Positions 7,177 through 14,167 of a DNA stretch of 64,000 nt are shown here, piece by piece. The notes under the pieces are model-generated. The model worked only from the letters and a program-made list of their open reading frames with translations, was not told the DNA's origin and did not search any database. Numbering within the stretch: the stretch's first letter is position 1; the number at the start of each line of letters is the position of its first letter. The stretch spans positions 1 through 64,000 of the forward strand of contig CAAGEH010000001.1 in NCBI GenBank assembly GCA_900768795.1, written 5' to 3'. Position numbers and translations under genes: made by a program. This DNA comes from an uncultured Collinsella sp. Its GTDB lineage: Bacteria > Actinomycetota > Coriobacteriia > Coriobacteriales > Coriobacteriaceae.

Positions 7177-7344
7177 GTTTTGGAGCAGTGCCGATCTAAC
7201 TGGTAATTAAACCTGGCCGATGCGTCCAGACGATTCGACCTGGTTTTGGAGCAGTGCCGATCTAACTGGTAATTAAACTATCTGAGGTTCTTCTACAACA
7301 ACAAACAAGTTTTGGAGCAGTGCCGATCTAACTGGTAATTAAAC
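7177..7344 (+). CRISPR. Three repeats with two normal spacers
   Basis: Repeats at 7177, 7243 and 7309 with 30-nt spacers. The spacer at 7279 shares the 12-mer CTGAGGTTCTTC with the left end of the insert at 3066, but three bases out of register. Confidence 0.95.
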
Positions 7345-7392
7345 AAAGATGGTTGCCAATGACGCCGCAACTGCGATCAAAACCGTTTTCAT
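7345..7392 (-). pseudogene. Start of a small membrane or secreted phage protein
   Basis: ATG at 7392 behind TAGGAG gives MKTVLIAVAASLATIF before the repeat cuts the frame. The sequence looks like a signal peptide or first membrane helix. It is the gene after the small membrane-protein fragment in this insert. Confidence 0.4.
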
Positions 7393-7424
7393 CGCGATTC
7401 TCCTAGTGTAAAATCGTTGGTGGC

Positions 7425-7448
7425 GGGGCACCGCTTTCGCGGCGCCCC
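7425..7448. repeat. Strong GC hairpin between two fragment genes
   Basis: GGGGCACCGC pairs with GCGGCGCCCC around a four-base loop. Followed by TTTGCTTTT on the plus strand, so it resembles a terminator in that direction. The flanking fragments are on the minus strand, where it lies in the gap between the upstream gene's stop and the next start. Confidence 0.5.
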
Positions 7449-7455
7449 TTTGCTT

Positions 7456-7548
7456 TTAAGACCTCTTTGCGTGCTTACCGGGCTGCTTGGGGGTCTTTTC
7501 TTTTAGGGCTTGGATTGCCGTTTCCGCCGCTGCTGTTACCAAGCTGCT
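7456..7548 (-). pseudogene. Small phage membrane protein, C-terminal fragment (copy 2)
   Basis: Thirty codons from the repeat edge to TAA: SSLVTAAAETAIQALKEK, then a Lys/Pro-rich tail ending KHAKRS. Position, Ala-rich helix and basic tail match the fragments at 1731-1852 and 10598-10725, although sequence identity is low. No start codon is present. Confidence 0.4.
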
Positions 7549-7913
7549 GTTTTGGAGCAGTGCCGATCTAACTGGTAATTAAACGAACGTCTCGCACTCA
7601 TAATCGAGGAACTTGTTTTGGAGCAGTGCCGATCTAACTGGTAATTAAACGGTTTCTGCGCGACAGGGTGGGCGATGGGGTTTTGGAGCAGTGCCGATCT
7701 AACTGGTAATTAAACTTGAATTCAAACTCGGAGACAGTCGACACGGTTTTGGAGCAGTGCCGATCTAACTGGTAATTAAACCAGTAGTCGCCCTTGGCCC
7801 ACCACTCGTAGGTTTTGGAGCAGTGCCGATCTAACTGGTAATTAAACCAGAGGCAGCTCGGCACGACCGTTGACGGGGTTTTGGAGCAGTGCCGATCTAA
7901 CTGGTAATTAAAC
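7549..7913 (+). CRISPR. Six repeats with five normal spacers
   Basis: Repeats at 7549, 7615, 7680, 7746, 7812 and 7878; spacers are 29-30 nt. Confidence 0.97.
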
Positions 7914-8426
7914 GGTCTTGTCGTTCCTGGGCATCTTGTATGCCACGTCCTTAAAGGTAATCCCCTTTACACCGTGCAGTTTGGCGCACGTCACGAGGTT
8001 CCCGACCGTGATGTTGGACAGTTTGGCAACGGACGGCTTTAGCGTCTTTAGCCACAGTTGGTACTCGTTTACGTCCACCTTGTCGAGCGCTACCTTTTCC
8101 CAGCGCTTCTCGATATGCGACCATTGAGTCAGATACACTTTGCGCGTGTTGTCGGATAGCTCGCCGTTCTCTACGCGGCTGTTCAGCTCCGGCAGGTACC
8201 ACTCATGCCAGCATTGCGAGAATGTCGGGCACGGTATCACGCGCTCATTTGGCGGCAGATGGTGGAGCTGCCAAAGGCGGCGCAGCTCATCGTCCGCTTC
8301 GCGCGAGGTGCAGGGGTAGAGCGTTTTAGATCTACGCACGCGGTTGAGCCCGTCCCACTCGCACCACCTGATGCGCCACTTATTCTTGGCGATTTTGGTC
8401 TTCGTCCCCCATGACGAACGTGTCAT
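7914..8426 (-). pseudogene. Tyrosine recombinase (phage integrase), N-terminal half only
   Basis: 171 residues are readable from ATG 8426 to the repeat. KNKWRIRWCEWDGLNRVRRSK is an AP2/arm-binding domain. TFSQCWHEWYLPEL to LTQWSHIEKRW and LDKVDVNEYQLWLKTL are the SAM-like core-binding domain. The catalytic domain with the RHRY residues would follow but is cut off at 7914, so this is inactive as drawn. AGGAGGG lies about 14 bp before the start. It marks a temperate phage as the source of this insert. Confidence 0.8.
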
Positions 8427-8528
8427 AATTAAAAAAGTCCCTCCTGTCGGGCATAGCCGACTCTTACAACCTGGATGGGATTGTTTAGCGCTCCACTGGT
8501 CTTGGCGGGTTGGTGGGGCGCTTTCTTC

Positions 8529-8551
8529 TATAAACAGAAAATCTGTTTATA
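8529..8551. promoter_or_regulatory. Perfect 10-bp inverted repeat, operator or recombination site candidate
   Basis: TATAAACAGA and TCTGTTTATA flank a central AAA. It lies directly after the 229-residue gene's stop and about 100 bp before the integrase start. It has no T-run and is AT-rich, so a terminator is unlikely. A phage repressor operator or an integrase-related site is possible. Confidence 0.5.
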
Positions 8552-8552
8552 A

Positions 8553-9242
8553 CTACCAGGTGGCTCGCTCCTGATTGAGTATGATCTCGAGAGCGCCCAC
8601 AGCGTTCATCAGCTCACCCTCGGCCTTGCGGTAGTCGCGGCTCGAGGTCTTCGTGCGCTCGCTGATGTACGTGATGACCGTGGTAGGCATGTCGAGGTCG
8701 TTGAAGTCGATTTTCAGAGCGAGCGTATCGACGTACTTCTGCTTGTCGGAGACGAAATTGCCGCTCATGCCCGACATGGAGAAGTTGCTCTGGCCGCCGA
8801 ATGTCATCGAGCCGCCGCCGAAACTGCCGGTGGTCGCCTCGGAGCCGTCCACGAGCACGGAGAAGCCGCGAATGGATGCGATGGGGGCGTAGTAGGGCTT
8901 CGCCTCCATCGCCTTTTGAGCGACCAGCGAAAGGCCGCCGGTGAACATCGCGAGCGTGGCCTTGCCGGCGATGCCCATACCCTTCTTCTTGACCGCTGCG
9001 GTCGCCCTCTTCACGCAGATGACGCCGCGCTCGGTGTCGATGGCGAACTTGCCGTAATCGTGCGTGGGCGTGAACTCCTGCTTGCCCTTTTTGGCGCTGA
9101 TGGCGCTCTTGAGCTCCTCAAGGCGCAGCTCGCCGTTGCGCTTGAACTCCTCCGCTTCCTTCCTCATGCGCTCGAGGTCGATCTCCTTGTCCTCCTCGCT
9201 GTAGTAGTCGTCGTCCCTCTCGTTGTCGTCGTAATCTCCCAT
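8553..9242 (-). CDS. Hypothetical phage lysogeny-region protein, 229 residues
   Basis: Start ATG behind AAGGAGG. Residues 1-55 are very acidic then form a coiled coil (EEDKEIDLERMRKEAEEFKR). The middle holds a short Ala/Gly stretch (GKATLAMFTGGLSLVAQK). The C-terminal half, with ASIRGFSVLVDGSEATTG and LKIDFNDLDMPTTVITYI, looks like a beta-rich PH-like domain ending in a helix. It lies between the integrase and an upstream gene fragment, the usual place for lysogeny or superinfection genes. No family assigned. Confidence 0.55.
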   Translation of the reverse strand: MGDYDDNERDDDYYSEEDKEIDLERMRKEAEEFKRNGELRLEELKSAISAKKGKQEFTPTHDYGKFAIDTERGVICVKRATAAVKKKGMGIAGKATLAMFTGGLSLVAQKAMEAKPYYAPIASIRGFSVLVDGSEATTGSFGGGSMTFGGQSNFSMSGMSGNFVSDKQKYVDTLALKIDFNDLDMPTTVITYISERTKTSSRDYRKAEGELMNAVGALEIILNQERATW

Positions 9243-9244
9243 GC

Positions 9245-9358
9245 CTATTCCTCCTTGTTCTGAGGGGTTGAATCATGCTCTTCAAACACTGGCTTTGTCT
9301 TGTATACAAAATCTAAATAACGCATTGCGGCTTCTTGTTCATGCGATTCAAGAAGACG
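9245..9358 (-). pseudogene. C-terminal tail of an unknown phage gene
   Basis: An open frame from the repeat edge reads LESHEQEAAMRYLDFVYK, then an acidic tail, and stops at TAG two bases before the next gene start. The rest of the gene is absent. Confidence 0.4.
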
Positions 9359-9459
9359 GTTTTGGAGCAGTGCCGATCTAACTGGTAATTAAACTTTAAT
9401 GAAGAAGATTCAAAAGGAATCTTGTTTTGGAGCAGTGCCGATCTAACTGGTAATTAAAC
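9359..9459 (+). CRISPR. Two repeats with one spacer
   Basis: Repeats at 9359 and 9424 with a 29-nt spacer. Confidence 0.95.
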
Positions 9460-9462
9460 GCT

Positions 9463-9636
9463 TCATGCGTAAGTCTCTTGCAGAATCTCAACAATCTGGC
9501 CCTGCTCAACCTCTTTCATTGCAATCGGGTCATCGGGCGTCTCGTATTCGAGGAGAAACCACCCATCTCCAAAGTTCTCGACGAGAATGCCGACTGTCCC
9601 GTCGGAAGTCTTCACCTTGTCGTATTGCCTTGCCAT
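9463..9636 (-). CDS. DUF4926-like small phage protein, 57 residues
   Basis: Complete ATG-to-TGA frame nearly filling a 246-bp insert. VKTSDGTVGILVENFGDG and WFLLEYETPDD give the short beta-barrel pattern of DUF4926-like proteins, often seen in toxin or phage neighbourhoods. A GAGGTG ribosome site and an upstream TATAAT (minus strand, near 9687) support expression. The stop lies four bases inside the insert edge, so the gene survived whole. Family call is tentative. Confidence 0.5.
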   Translation of the reverse strand: MARQYDKVKTSDGTVGILVENFGDGWFLLEYETPDDPIAMKEVEQGQIVEILQETYA

Positions 9637-9705
9637 CACGGATGATTCACCTCACTTCTTTTAACGAGAATCGTGGTTAGCTGCATTATAGAGTCACCCG
9701 GTCGG

Positions 9706-9872
9706 GTTTTGGAGCAGTGCCGATCTAACTGGTAATTAAACCTGCGGGTCGCCGTTCAGGCAGTTGGCCCCGTTTTGGAGCAGTGCCGATCTAACTGGTA
9801 ATTAAACCTGTAAGCATGCTGCGCCGCACTTAAAGCGTTTTGGAGCAGTGCCGATCTAACTGGTAATTAAAC
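9706..9872 (+). CRISPR. Three repeats with two normal spacers
   Basis: Repeats at 9706, 9772 and 9837; spacers are 30 and 29 nt. Confidence 0.95.
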
Positions 9873-9923
9873 AGCGCCCCGTTTCGGCGTGCGTGCCGTC
9901 GCCGGCATGCGCCAACGGCATGG

Positions 9924-9943
9924 AAAAGGGGCCCGCAGGCCCC
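9924..9943 (-). terminator. Terminator of the 38-residue membrane protein
   Basis: On the minus strand GGGGCC pairs with GGCCCC around TGCG and is followed by TTTT. Confidence 0.65.
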
Positions 9944-9952
9944 TCCAGGCGG

Positions 9953-10069
9953 CTACATATGACGCCAGCGCCATATAGCAAGGTATATCTCCACGATCAC
10001 GCGCCCCACGACGTAGAGCAGGAACGGAATCAGGATTGCGAGGCCGTAGGCCCCTAACGCGAGGTACAT
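9953..10069 (-). CDS. 38-residue single-pass membrane protein
   Basis: Complete frame: MYLALGAYGLAILIPFLLYV is a membrane helix, then GRVIVEIYLAIWRWRHM is an amphipathic aromatic/basic tail. A GAGAGAGG ribosome site, an upstream TATACT-type promoter box and a terminator just downstream give it all parts of a real transcription unit. Phage holin-like or membrane toxin-like proteins have this size. Function unknown. Confidence 0.5.
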   Translation of the reverse strand: MYLALGAYGLAILIPFLLYVVGRVIVEIYLAIWRWRHM

Positions 10070-10129
10070 GCTAGACCCTCTCTCTCGGTATAACTTGCAA
10101 GTATAGCAGGCGCGCCGACATATCCGGCT

Positions 10130-10183
10130 TTATCGCTCGTCGCGTCCGTGTTGCTGCTCTCGCGCCATGAGGTAGCCATACGC
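10130..10183 (-). pseudogene. C-terminal tail of an unknown phage gene
   Basis: Open frame from the repeat edge, AYGYLMAREQQHGRDER then TAA. Too short to identify. Confidence 0.3.
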
Positions 10184-10219
10184 GTTTTGGAGCAGTGCCG
10201 ATCTAACTGGTAATTAAAC
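10184..10219 (+). CRISPR. Single CRISPR repeat between two long inserts
   Basis: Canonical repeat with long inserts (311 and 342 bp) on both sides. Confidence 0.95.
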
Positions 10220-10298
10220 CCGCACTGCCATTGTGCTAGCCAGGTGTGTATAATCTGATTTGAAAAGCCCTGGGCGTGCTGGATAGCTAACCTGGGGC

Positions 10299-10561
10299 TT
10301 ATCTCTTTATGTCGTCTATTGCCCCGCTCCTGGTCAACAAGATAACGCGGTCGATGTCATGCCTCGACATCTCAAGCCGCACGCGCTTCAGCGCATCCTC
10401 TCTTGTCACAGGGACTTCCTCGCAGTTAAGCACGACGATAGAGGGCCTTACCGGCCCGCCTTCCACCTTTTCGAACTGCCGCACTGCCTTTCTTATATTG
10501 CGCTCGATGAACCTAAGCCCGTTGACGCCAGATGCATCACTTGTCGGGCTCTTCAGCTCGC
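10299..10561 (-). pseudogene. CdiA-type nuclease domain, C-terminal fragment
   Basis: About 86 residues are open from the repeat edge to the stop. ELKSPTSDASGVN followed by RFIERNIRKAVRQFEKV fits the E-x-K core and following helix of PD-(D/E)xK nucleases in contact-dependent toxins, a domain also fused to phage minor head proteins. VRPSIVVLNCEEV and RHDIDRVILLTRSG give the next strands. Everything upstream is missing. Family call is by pattern only. 10220-10298 holds no gene but has a TATAAT box near 10250 and a hairpin with arms AAGCCC and GGGCTT. Confidence 0.45.
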
Positions 10562-10597
10562 GTTTTGGAGCAGTGCCGATCTAACTGGTAATTAAAC
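10562..10597 (+). CRISPR. Last CRISPR repeat
   Basis: Canonical repeat with no degeneration, so it does not look like a worn trailer repeat. DNA to its right is again phage-like but has no closing repeat. Confidence 0.95.
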
Positions 10598-10725
10598 TCG
10601 AATGGCCCTTGGGCCTGCTTCAGGCCGTCCTGGGTGGCATAGCCGCCGACGTGGTGGCTAGCCTGCTCCTGGGAAAACGAGAAGCGCTCGAAGACCCGCC
10701 GCGAGGCGAGCTCTTCAGGCGCTAA
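10598..10725 (+). pseudogene. Small phage membrane protein, C-terminal fragment (copy 3)
   Basis: Open frame from the repeat: EWPLGLLQAVLGGIAADVV, then LLLGKREALED, ending LFRR and TAA. It is the homologue of the fragment at 1731-1852, on the opposite strand, and is also followed by hairpins and the 23-residue micropeptide. The N-terminus is missing. Confidence 0.5.
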
Positions 10726-10790
10726 GCAAAAAACCACTGACTAGGGGTTTCGGCGCGGTTGCATTCGTGCCGACCCCGGAAAGGGGCAAG

Positions 10791-10862
10791 ATGTCCCAAT
10801 TCCTTTTCGGACTCATCGCCGGGCTGGTCGCGATCGCGATCGACCGCCGCATCAACCGTTAA
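10791..10862 (+). CDS. 23-residue hydrophobic micropeptide (second copy)
   Basis: Complete ATG-to-TAA frame with core FLFGLIAGLVAIAIDRRI. It differs from the copy at 1592-1663 at only six positions, several at conservative residues, while keeping the length. The preceding CCCCGGAAAGGGG can fold on the ribosome site, as in the other copy. A second conserved hairpin (about 10753-10772) lies further upstream. The two copies share sequence up to about 10884 and then diverge completely. Confidence 0.6.
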   Translation: MSQFLFGLIAGLVAIAIDRRINR

Positions 10863-10923
10863 CGACAAGCACGAAAGCCGAGGTTTATCTGGAGAACAGG
10901 CACAGGTTGATGCTACACAGGCG

Positions 10924-11559
10924 ATGCCTTCCGCAACGAGGAAAATGCCGTCAACATCCGGTGAATATAATGCCTCCAATCAGGTTCCATTCGGTTCTGC
11001 AGCGACGGACCAGACCGCTCCTGCTGGCGCAGCGGCCACACATCGCCAAACAGGAAAAACTGCGATTGCAGTGCTCGTCGTCGCTGTAATCGTTTTGGCA
11101 CTATTCATTACTTCGACGGTTTCGAGACAGATGCAGGCTGCCGAGGATAGGGCAGAGCAGGAGAGCACGCAATCCGTGGAGGCCACCAAGTCTTCGGAGC
11201 AGGCAAAATCCACTGTGCAGGCGGAGTCTACCGCTCAATCGGACCTAAATGCCGATTTGTCTCTTGATGGAATACAGGGAAGTTATTGGTCAAATGCCAA
11301 GAAAATCCTCAAGTCTCGAGGTGCATCTCTAAACGGGATGGTCGTGCTCACCGACGACGGCAAGGATCCGCTTGTCGATTCAAACTGGACTGTCGACTCC
11401 ATCGAAAAGGCTTCCGACGGGCACCTTGAGGTGCATCTGTCGCACATTGAGGACTACGGTAAAAAGGCGGACAATTTGATTGAAGGGGTCGGTGGGGCAA
11501 CGCGTGGTATGTACGACAACCTTAAAGGCAAGGCGATGAACCTGCGCAACAATAACTGA
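10924..11559 (+). CDS. Single-pass membrane protein, possibly 5'-truncated
   Basis: From ATG 10924 the product has 211 residues: a Ser/Thr/Gln-rich N-terminus, a membrane helix (TAIAVLVVAVIVLALFI) near residues 45-62, a Gln/Ser-rich coiled linker, and a C-terminal domain of about 95 residues with GSYWSNAKKILKSRG and DSNWTVDSIEKASDG. The last resembles a PASTA-like extracytoplasmic fold but is not assigned. The frame stays open to the left, through LSGEQAQVDATQA to the junction at about 10884 where phage-like DNA begins. The native N-terminus may therefore have been replaced. No good ribosome site was seen. Confidence 0.6.
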   Translation: MPSATRKMPSTSGEYNASNQVPFGSAATDQTAPAGAAATHRQTGKTAIAVLVVAVIVLALFITSTVSRQMQAAEDRAEQESTQSVEATKSSEQAKSTVQAESTAQSDLNADLSLDGIQGSYWSNAKKILKSRGASLNGMVVLTDDGKDPLVDSNWTVDSIEKASDGHLEVHLSHIEDYGKKADNLIEGVGGATRGMYDNLKGKAMNLRNNN

Positions 11560-11724
11560 TGAGCCCGAGCAACAATAATTGATGCATATAGAGGTATTCG
11601 ACTCCGGTTTGACGTCACGATTACGTTTGACCTGCATCCGACCGCTATAAAGAGGACTCGATCGTTGAAGAAAACAGAAGCGCTTCATTTTTGTGCGTGC
11701 GAGTTTCGTTCGAGAAACGTCTAA

Positions 11725-11814
11725 TGGCACGCGTTGCATGAGGCGATAAGACTATCGGCGAGTGGCACGCGCCATATGAAGTGATGAGGCTATCGACGAG
11801 TGGAGCGCGTTATG
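11725..11814. repeat. Two and a half 38-bp direct repeats
   Basis: Copies at 11725-11762 and 11763-11800 start TGGCACGCG and end ATCGRCGAG; a third copy starts at 11801. They fill part of the 380-bp gap 11560-11939, which has no gene. GTTTCGTTCGAGAAAC at 11704 is a small inverted repeat. Confidence 0.6.
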
Positions 11815-11939
11815 TAACCGTCGCCTGACAAGCGGAGCACGCTTCAAGAGCCGTTCGGCGGGGTGCGCGTTGCATGAACCGTTTATGGGTACAAGGCAGC
11901 TAACATTGCTCTAATGATTTCTATCAGATAGGAGACGCA

Positions 11940-12380
11940 ATGGCGTACAGAATCGATCAGCTTCTCAACGGTATGGTCAATGTGGGCTTTGGCATGGCTG
12001 CAGTGACAGTCGACACGGGCAAAAAGGTACTTAAAGACCTCAACGACAAGGGCGTTGAGGTGCGCCATGATGCCGCCGCGCCCGACATCGCCCGTAGCGT
12101 ATCGGATATGTTTGAGCAGGCAGGCGGCACGGTTACCGATTTGATGGACCGCTTGGGCGGTCATGGCGAGGGTGTGGCATCTGCCGTGCTCGACGAGCTC
12201 ATCACGGCGCGCGTAAGCGCTATGTCTGCCCCCGAGCGCACCGCTTTCCTTGCACGCGTCCGCGACATCGTCGACTCCGTCGAGGACCACGTGACGAGCG
12301 TTCCCGTCGAGTCCGTTGAAGATGTCGAAGATGTCGATGCGGATGCAGTGGATGCTTCCGACGGCGGTAACGCCGAGTAG
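11940..12380 (+). CDS. Phasin-like helical protein upstream of a UbiB kinase
   Basis: 146 residues starting MAYRIDQLLNGMVNVGFG behind ATAGGAG. The first 110 residues are amphipathic helices (VTVDTGKKVLKDLNDKG, DIARSVSDMFEQAGG, LDELITARVSAMS). The C-terminus is an acidic tail rich in Val, Asp and Glu. Phasin/granule-associated-like proteins look like this and often precede ABC1 kinases. It ends 11 bp before the kinase start, so the two are co-expressed. Exact role unknown. Confidence 0.55.
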   Translation: MAYRIDQLLNGMVNVGFGMAAVTVDTGKKVLKDLNDKGVEVRHDAAAPDIARSVSDMFEQAGGTVTDLMDRLGGHGEGVASAVLDELITARVSAMSAPERTAFLARVRDIVDSVEDHVTSVPVESVEDVEDVDADAVDASDGGNAE

Positions 12381-12391
12381 GGGCGTTTGCG

Positions 12392-14167
12392 GTGGCCGAG
12401 AAACCCAACGACAAGAACAACGCAGCTGGTCAAGCGGGCCAAATGCCCGATGACGACGCGTTTGTAGACGAGGTCCAGTCCGCGATTGACGCGGGGCGCA
12501 AGCATCCGCGCGCCATGGACGAGTTCCCGGAGGAACCCGAATCCATGGCGCCGTCCGATGCATTCAAGCTCACGCCCATGGGGCGACGCCAGCGTATCGG
12601 TCAGATGATTCGTCTTGTCCGCAAGTACCGTGTGTGGGACAACCTTACGCCGGTGCGGTTCCGCTGTCTGCTTGAGGAGCTCGGCCCGACTTTTGTTAAG
12701 ATGGGGCAGATTCTTGCGAATCGCTCCGAGATCTTGCCGCAACCGTTTTGCGATGAGCTGCGTCAGCTGCGCTCCAACGTGGATCCCGTGCCGTATCAGG
12801 TCGTTCTCGAGTGTCTCGAGGCGGAATACGGTCAGGCACTCGGCGAGATATTTGACGCAATCGACCCCAATCCGCTCGGGTCCGCCTCGCTCGCGCAGGT
12901 GCATCGCGCGCGCCTGGTGACCGGTGAGGACGTTGCCGTCAAGGTGCAGCGCCCCGGTGCGCAACAGGTCATGGCGCAGGACATCGACATCATGCGTTCC
13001 ATCGTGAATATCGCCAGTAAATTTGTCAAAACCGACCAGTTCATCGATTTGCGCGCCGTGGTCGAGGAGCTCTGGCGCTCGTTTCGCGAGGAGACCAATT
13101 TTCTTGCCGAGGCGCGCAACCTCGATGATTTCCATTCGTTCCACGCGAGCACGCGCGGTATTTCGTGCCCCCGTTCTTACCTTCAGTTTTGCACCGAGCA
13201 CGTTGTCGTCATGGATTACATCGACGGCATCTCCATCAGTGAGCCCGAGCGTCTGGTCAAGGAAGGCTACGACCTCGAGGATATCGGCGCGCGCATCGTT
13301 GAGGATTATTCCACGCAGGTGCTCGACGACGGCTTTTTCCATGCCGATCCCCACGCGGGCAACATCATTCTCAAAGACGGAATCATCTATTTTATTGACC
13401 TGGGTATGATCGGTCGCATGTCGAGCCACGACCGCGGTATCGTCAAGGACATGATTTTCGCAGTCGCTGAAAACGATGTGCCCAAGCTTAAGGATTCGCT
13501 CATGCGTTTTGCCGTCACGCGCGGCGACTCGGCGCAGCTCGACCACTCGACGTTTCTTTCTGACCTTGACTTCATCGTTGCCGACTTTGCAAGCCTTGAT
13601 TTGCGCGACCTCGACATCGGCGAGTTTTTGACCTCGCTCGTGAACCTTGCGCGCAAAAACGACGTCGAATTACCGGCGGTGGTCACGATGTTCGCGCGCG
13701 GCATGGTCACGCTTGAGGGGCTGCTCTCGGAATACATGCCCGATGTCAACATGATCCAGATCATCACGGCGCATATTAAAAACGAGAAGAGCACGTATGC
13801 CCGTGCGCGCGATATGAGTCGCGACTTTGCCAAGATGTCGCTACGCGCCGCGAAGGGCTCGCTTGAGACCGCTGAGTACATGGGACTCGCGAGCCGTATG
13901 CTCACGCGCGGGCAGCTCAAGGTTAACACGCAGATTATGGGGTCCGACGAGGTCCTGCGCCATCTGGGCGGCATCATCGATCGCGCGTCGATGGCAATCG
14001 TTATCGCAGGCCTGTTTATCGGTTCGTCCATCGTGTATTTTGCCAAGATCGAACCGGTCGTTTTCGGCATCCCCGTCATCGGCTTCCTCGGGTATATGAG
14101 CGCGCTGGTGCTGGCGCTTATGCTCGGACGCGAGATTTGGCGCAACAGCCATGGAAAGCATCGGTAG
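12392..14167 (+). CDS. ABC1/AarF/UbiB family atypical kinase
   Basis: 591 residues from GTG 12392. The UbiB core is complete. KxGQ motif: FVKMGQILANRSEILP near residue 101. Ala-rich nucleotide loop: GSASLAQVHRA near 163. Lysine strand: AVKVQRPG near 182. HADPHAGN: near 315. DLGMIGR: near 335. Two C-terminal membrane helices (about 533-553 and 558-580) anchor it. Family members are membrane ATPases or kinases that support quinone and lipid-related processes. In an anaerobe without ubiquinone the substrate is unclear. It follows the phasin-like gene by 11 bp. Confidence 0.88.
   Translation: MAEKPNDKNNAAGQAGQMPDDDAFVDEVQSAIDAGRKHPRAMDEFPEEPESMAPSDAFKLTPMGRRQRIGQMIRLVRKYRVWDNLTPVRFRCLLEELGPTFVKMGQILANRSEILPQPFCDELRQLRSNVDPVPYQVVLECLEAEYGQALGEIFDAIDPNPLGSASLAQVHRARLVTGEDVAVKVQRPGAQQVMAQDIDIMRSIVNIASKFVKTDQFIDLRAVVEELWRSFREETNFLAEARNLDDFHSFHASTRGISCPRSYLQFCTEHVVVMDYIDGISISEPERLVKEGYDLEDIGARIVEDYSTQVLDDGFFHADPHAGNIILKDGIIYFIDLGMIGRMSSHDRGIVKDMIFAVAENDVPKLKDSLMRFAVTRGDSAQLDHSTFLSDLDFIVADFASLDLRDLDIGEFLTSLVNLARKNDVELPAVVTMFARGMVTLEGLLSEYMPDVNMIQIITAHIKNEKSTYARARDMSRDFAKMSLRAAKGSLETAEYMGLASRMLTRGQLKVNTQIMGSDEVLRHLGGIIDRASMAIVIAGLFIGSSIVYFAKIEPVVFGIPVIGFLGYMSALVLALMLGREIWRNSHGKHR

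Larger units (their letters stand above)
21..10597 (+). CRISPR. Mosaic CRISPR-type array with gene-sized inserts
   Basis: Forty-six copies of a 36-bp direct repeat (starts GTTTTGGAGCAGTG, ends GGTAATTAAAC) lie in one orientation. Only the copy at 21 (one internal C to A change) and the copy at 1424 (first base C) differ. Thirty-five intervals are 27-31 nt, normal for type II spacers. Ten are long: 122-961, 1526-1852, 1889-2898, 3066-5406, 6364-7176, 7345-7548, 7914-9358, 9460-9705, 9873-10183 and 10220-10561, about 7.9 kb in total. The long inserts hold phage genes, many truncated at the repeat. Repeat length, the GTTTT start and the AAAC end suggest type II, but no cas1, cas2, cas9 or anti-repeat RNA was found, so the type is inferred. 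The array probably continues left of the window. Confidence 0.9.

Noticed and set aside
7279..7308. Spacer sharing CTGAGGTTCTTC with the left end of the insert at 3066
   Set aside because: Twelve matching bases out of register by three are too few to call a shared protospacer; kept only as a weak hint.
1..10597. Interpretation as an ordinary prophage with scattered repeats
   Set aside because: Genes are cut precisely at repeats, modules are out of order and orientation, and normal 30-nt spacers lie between them.
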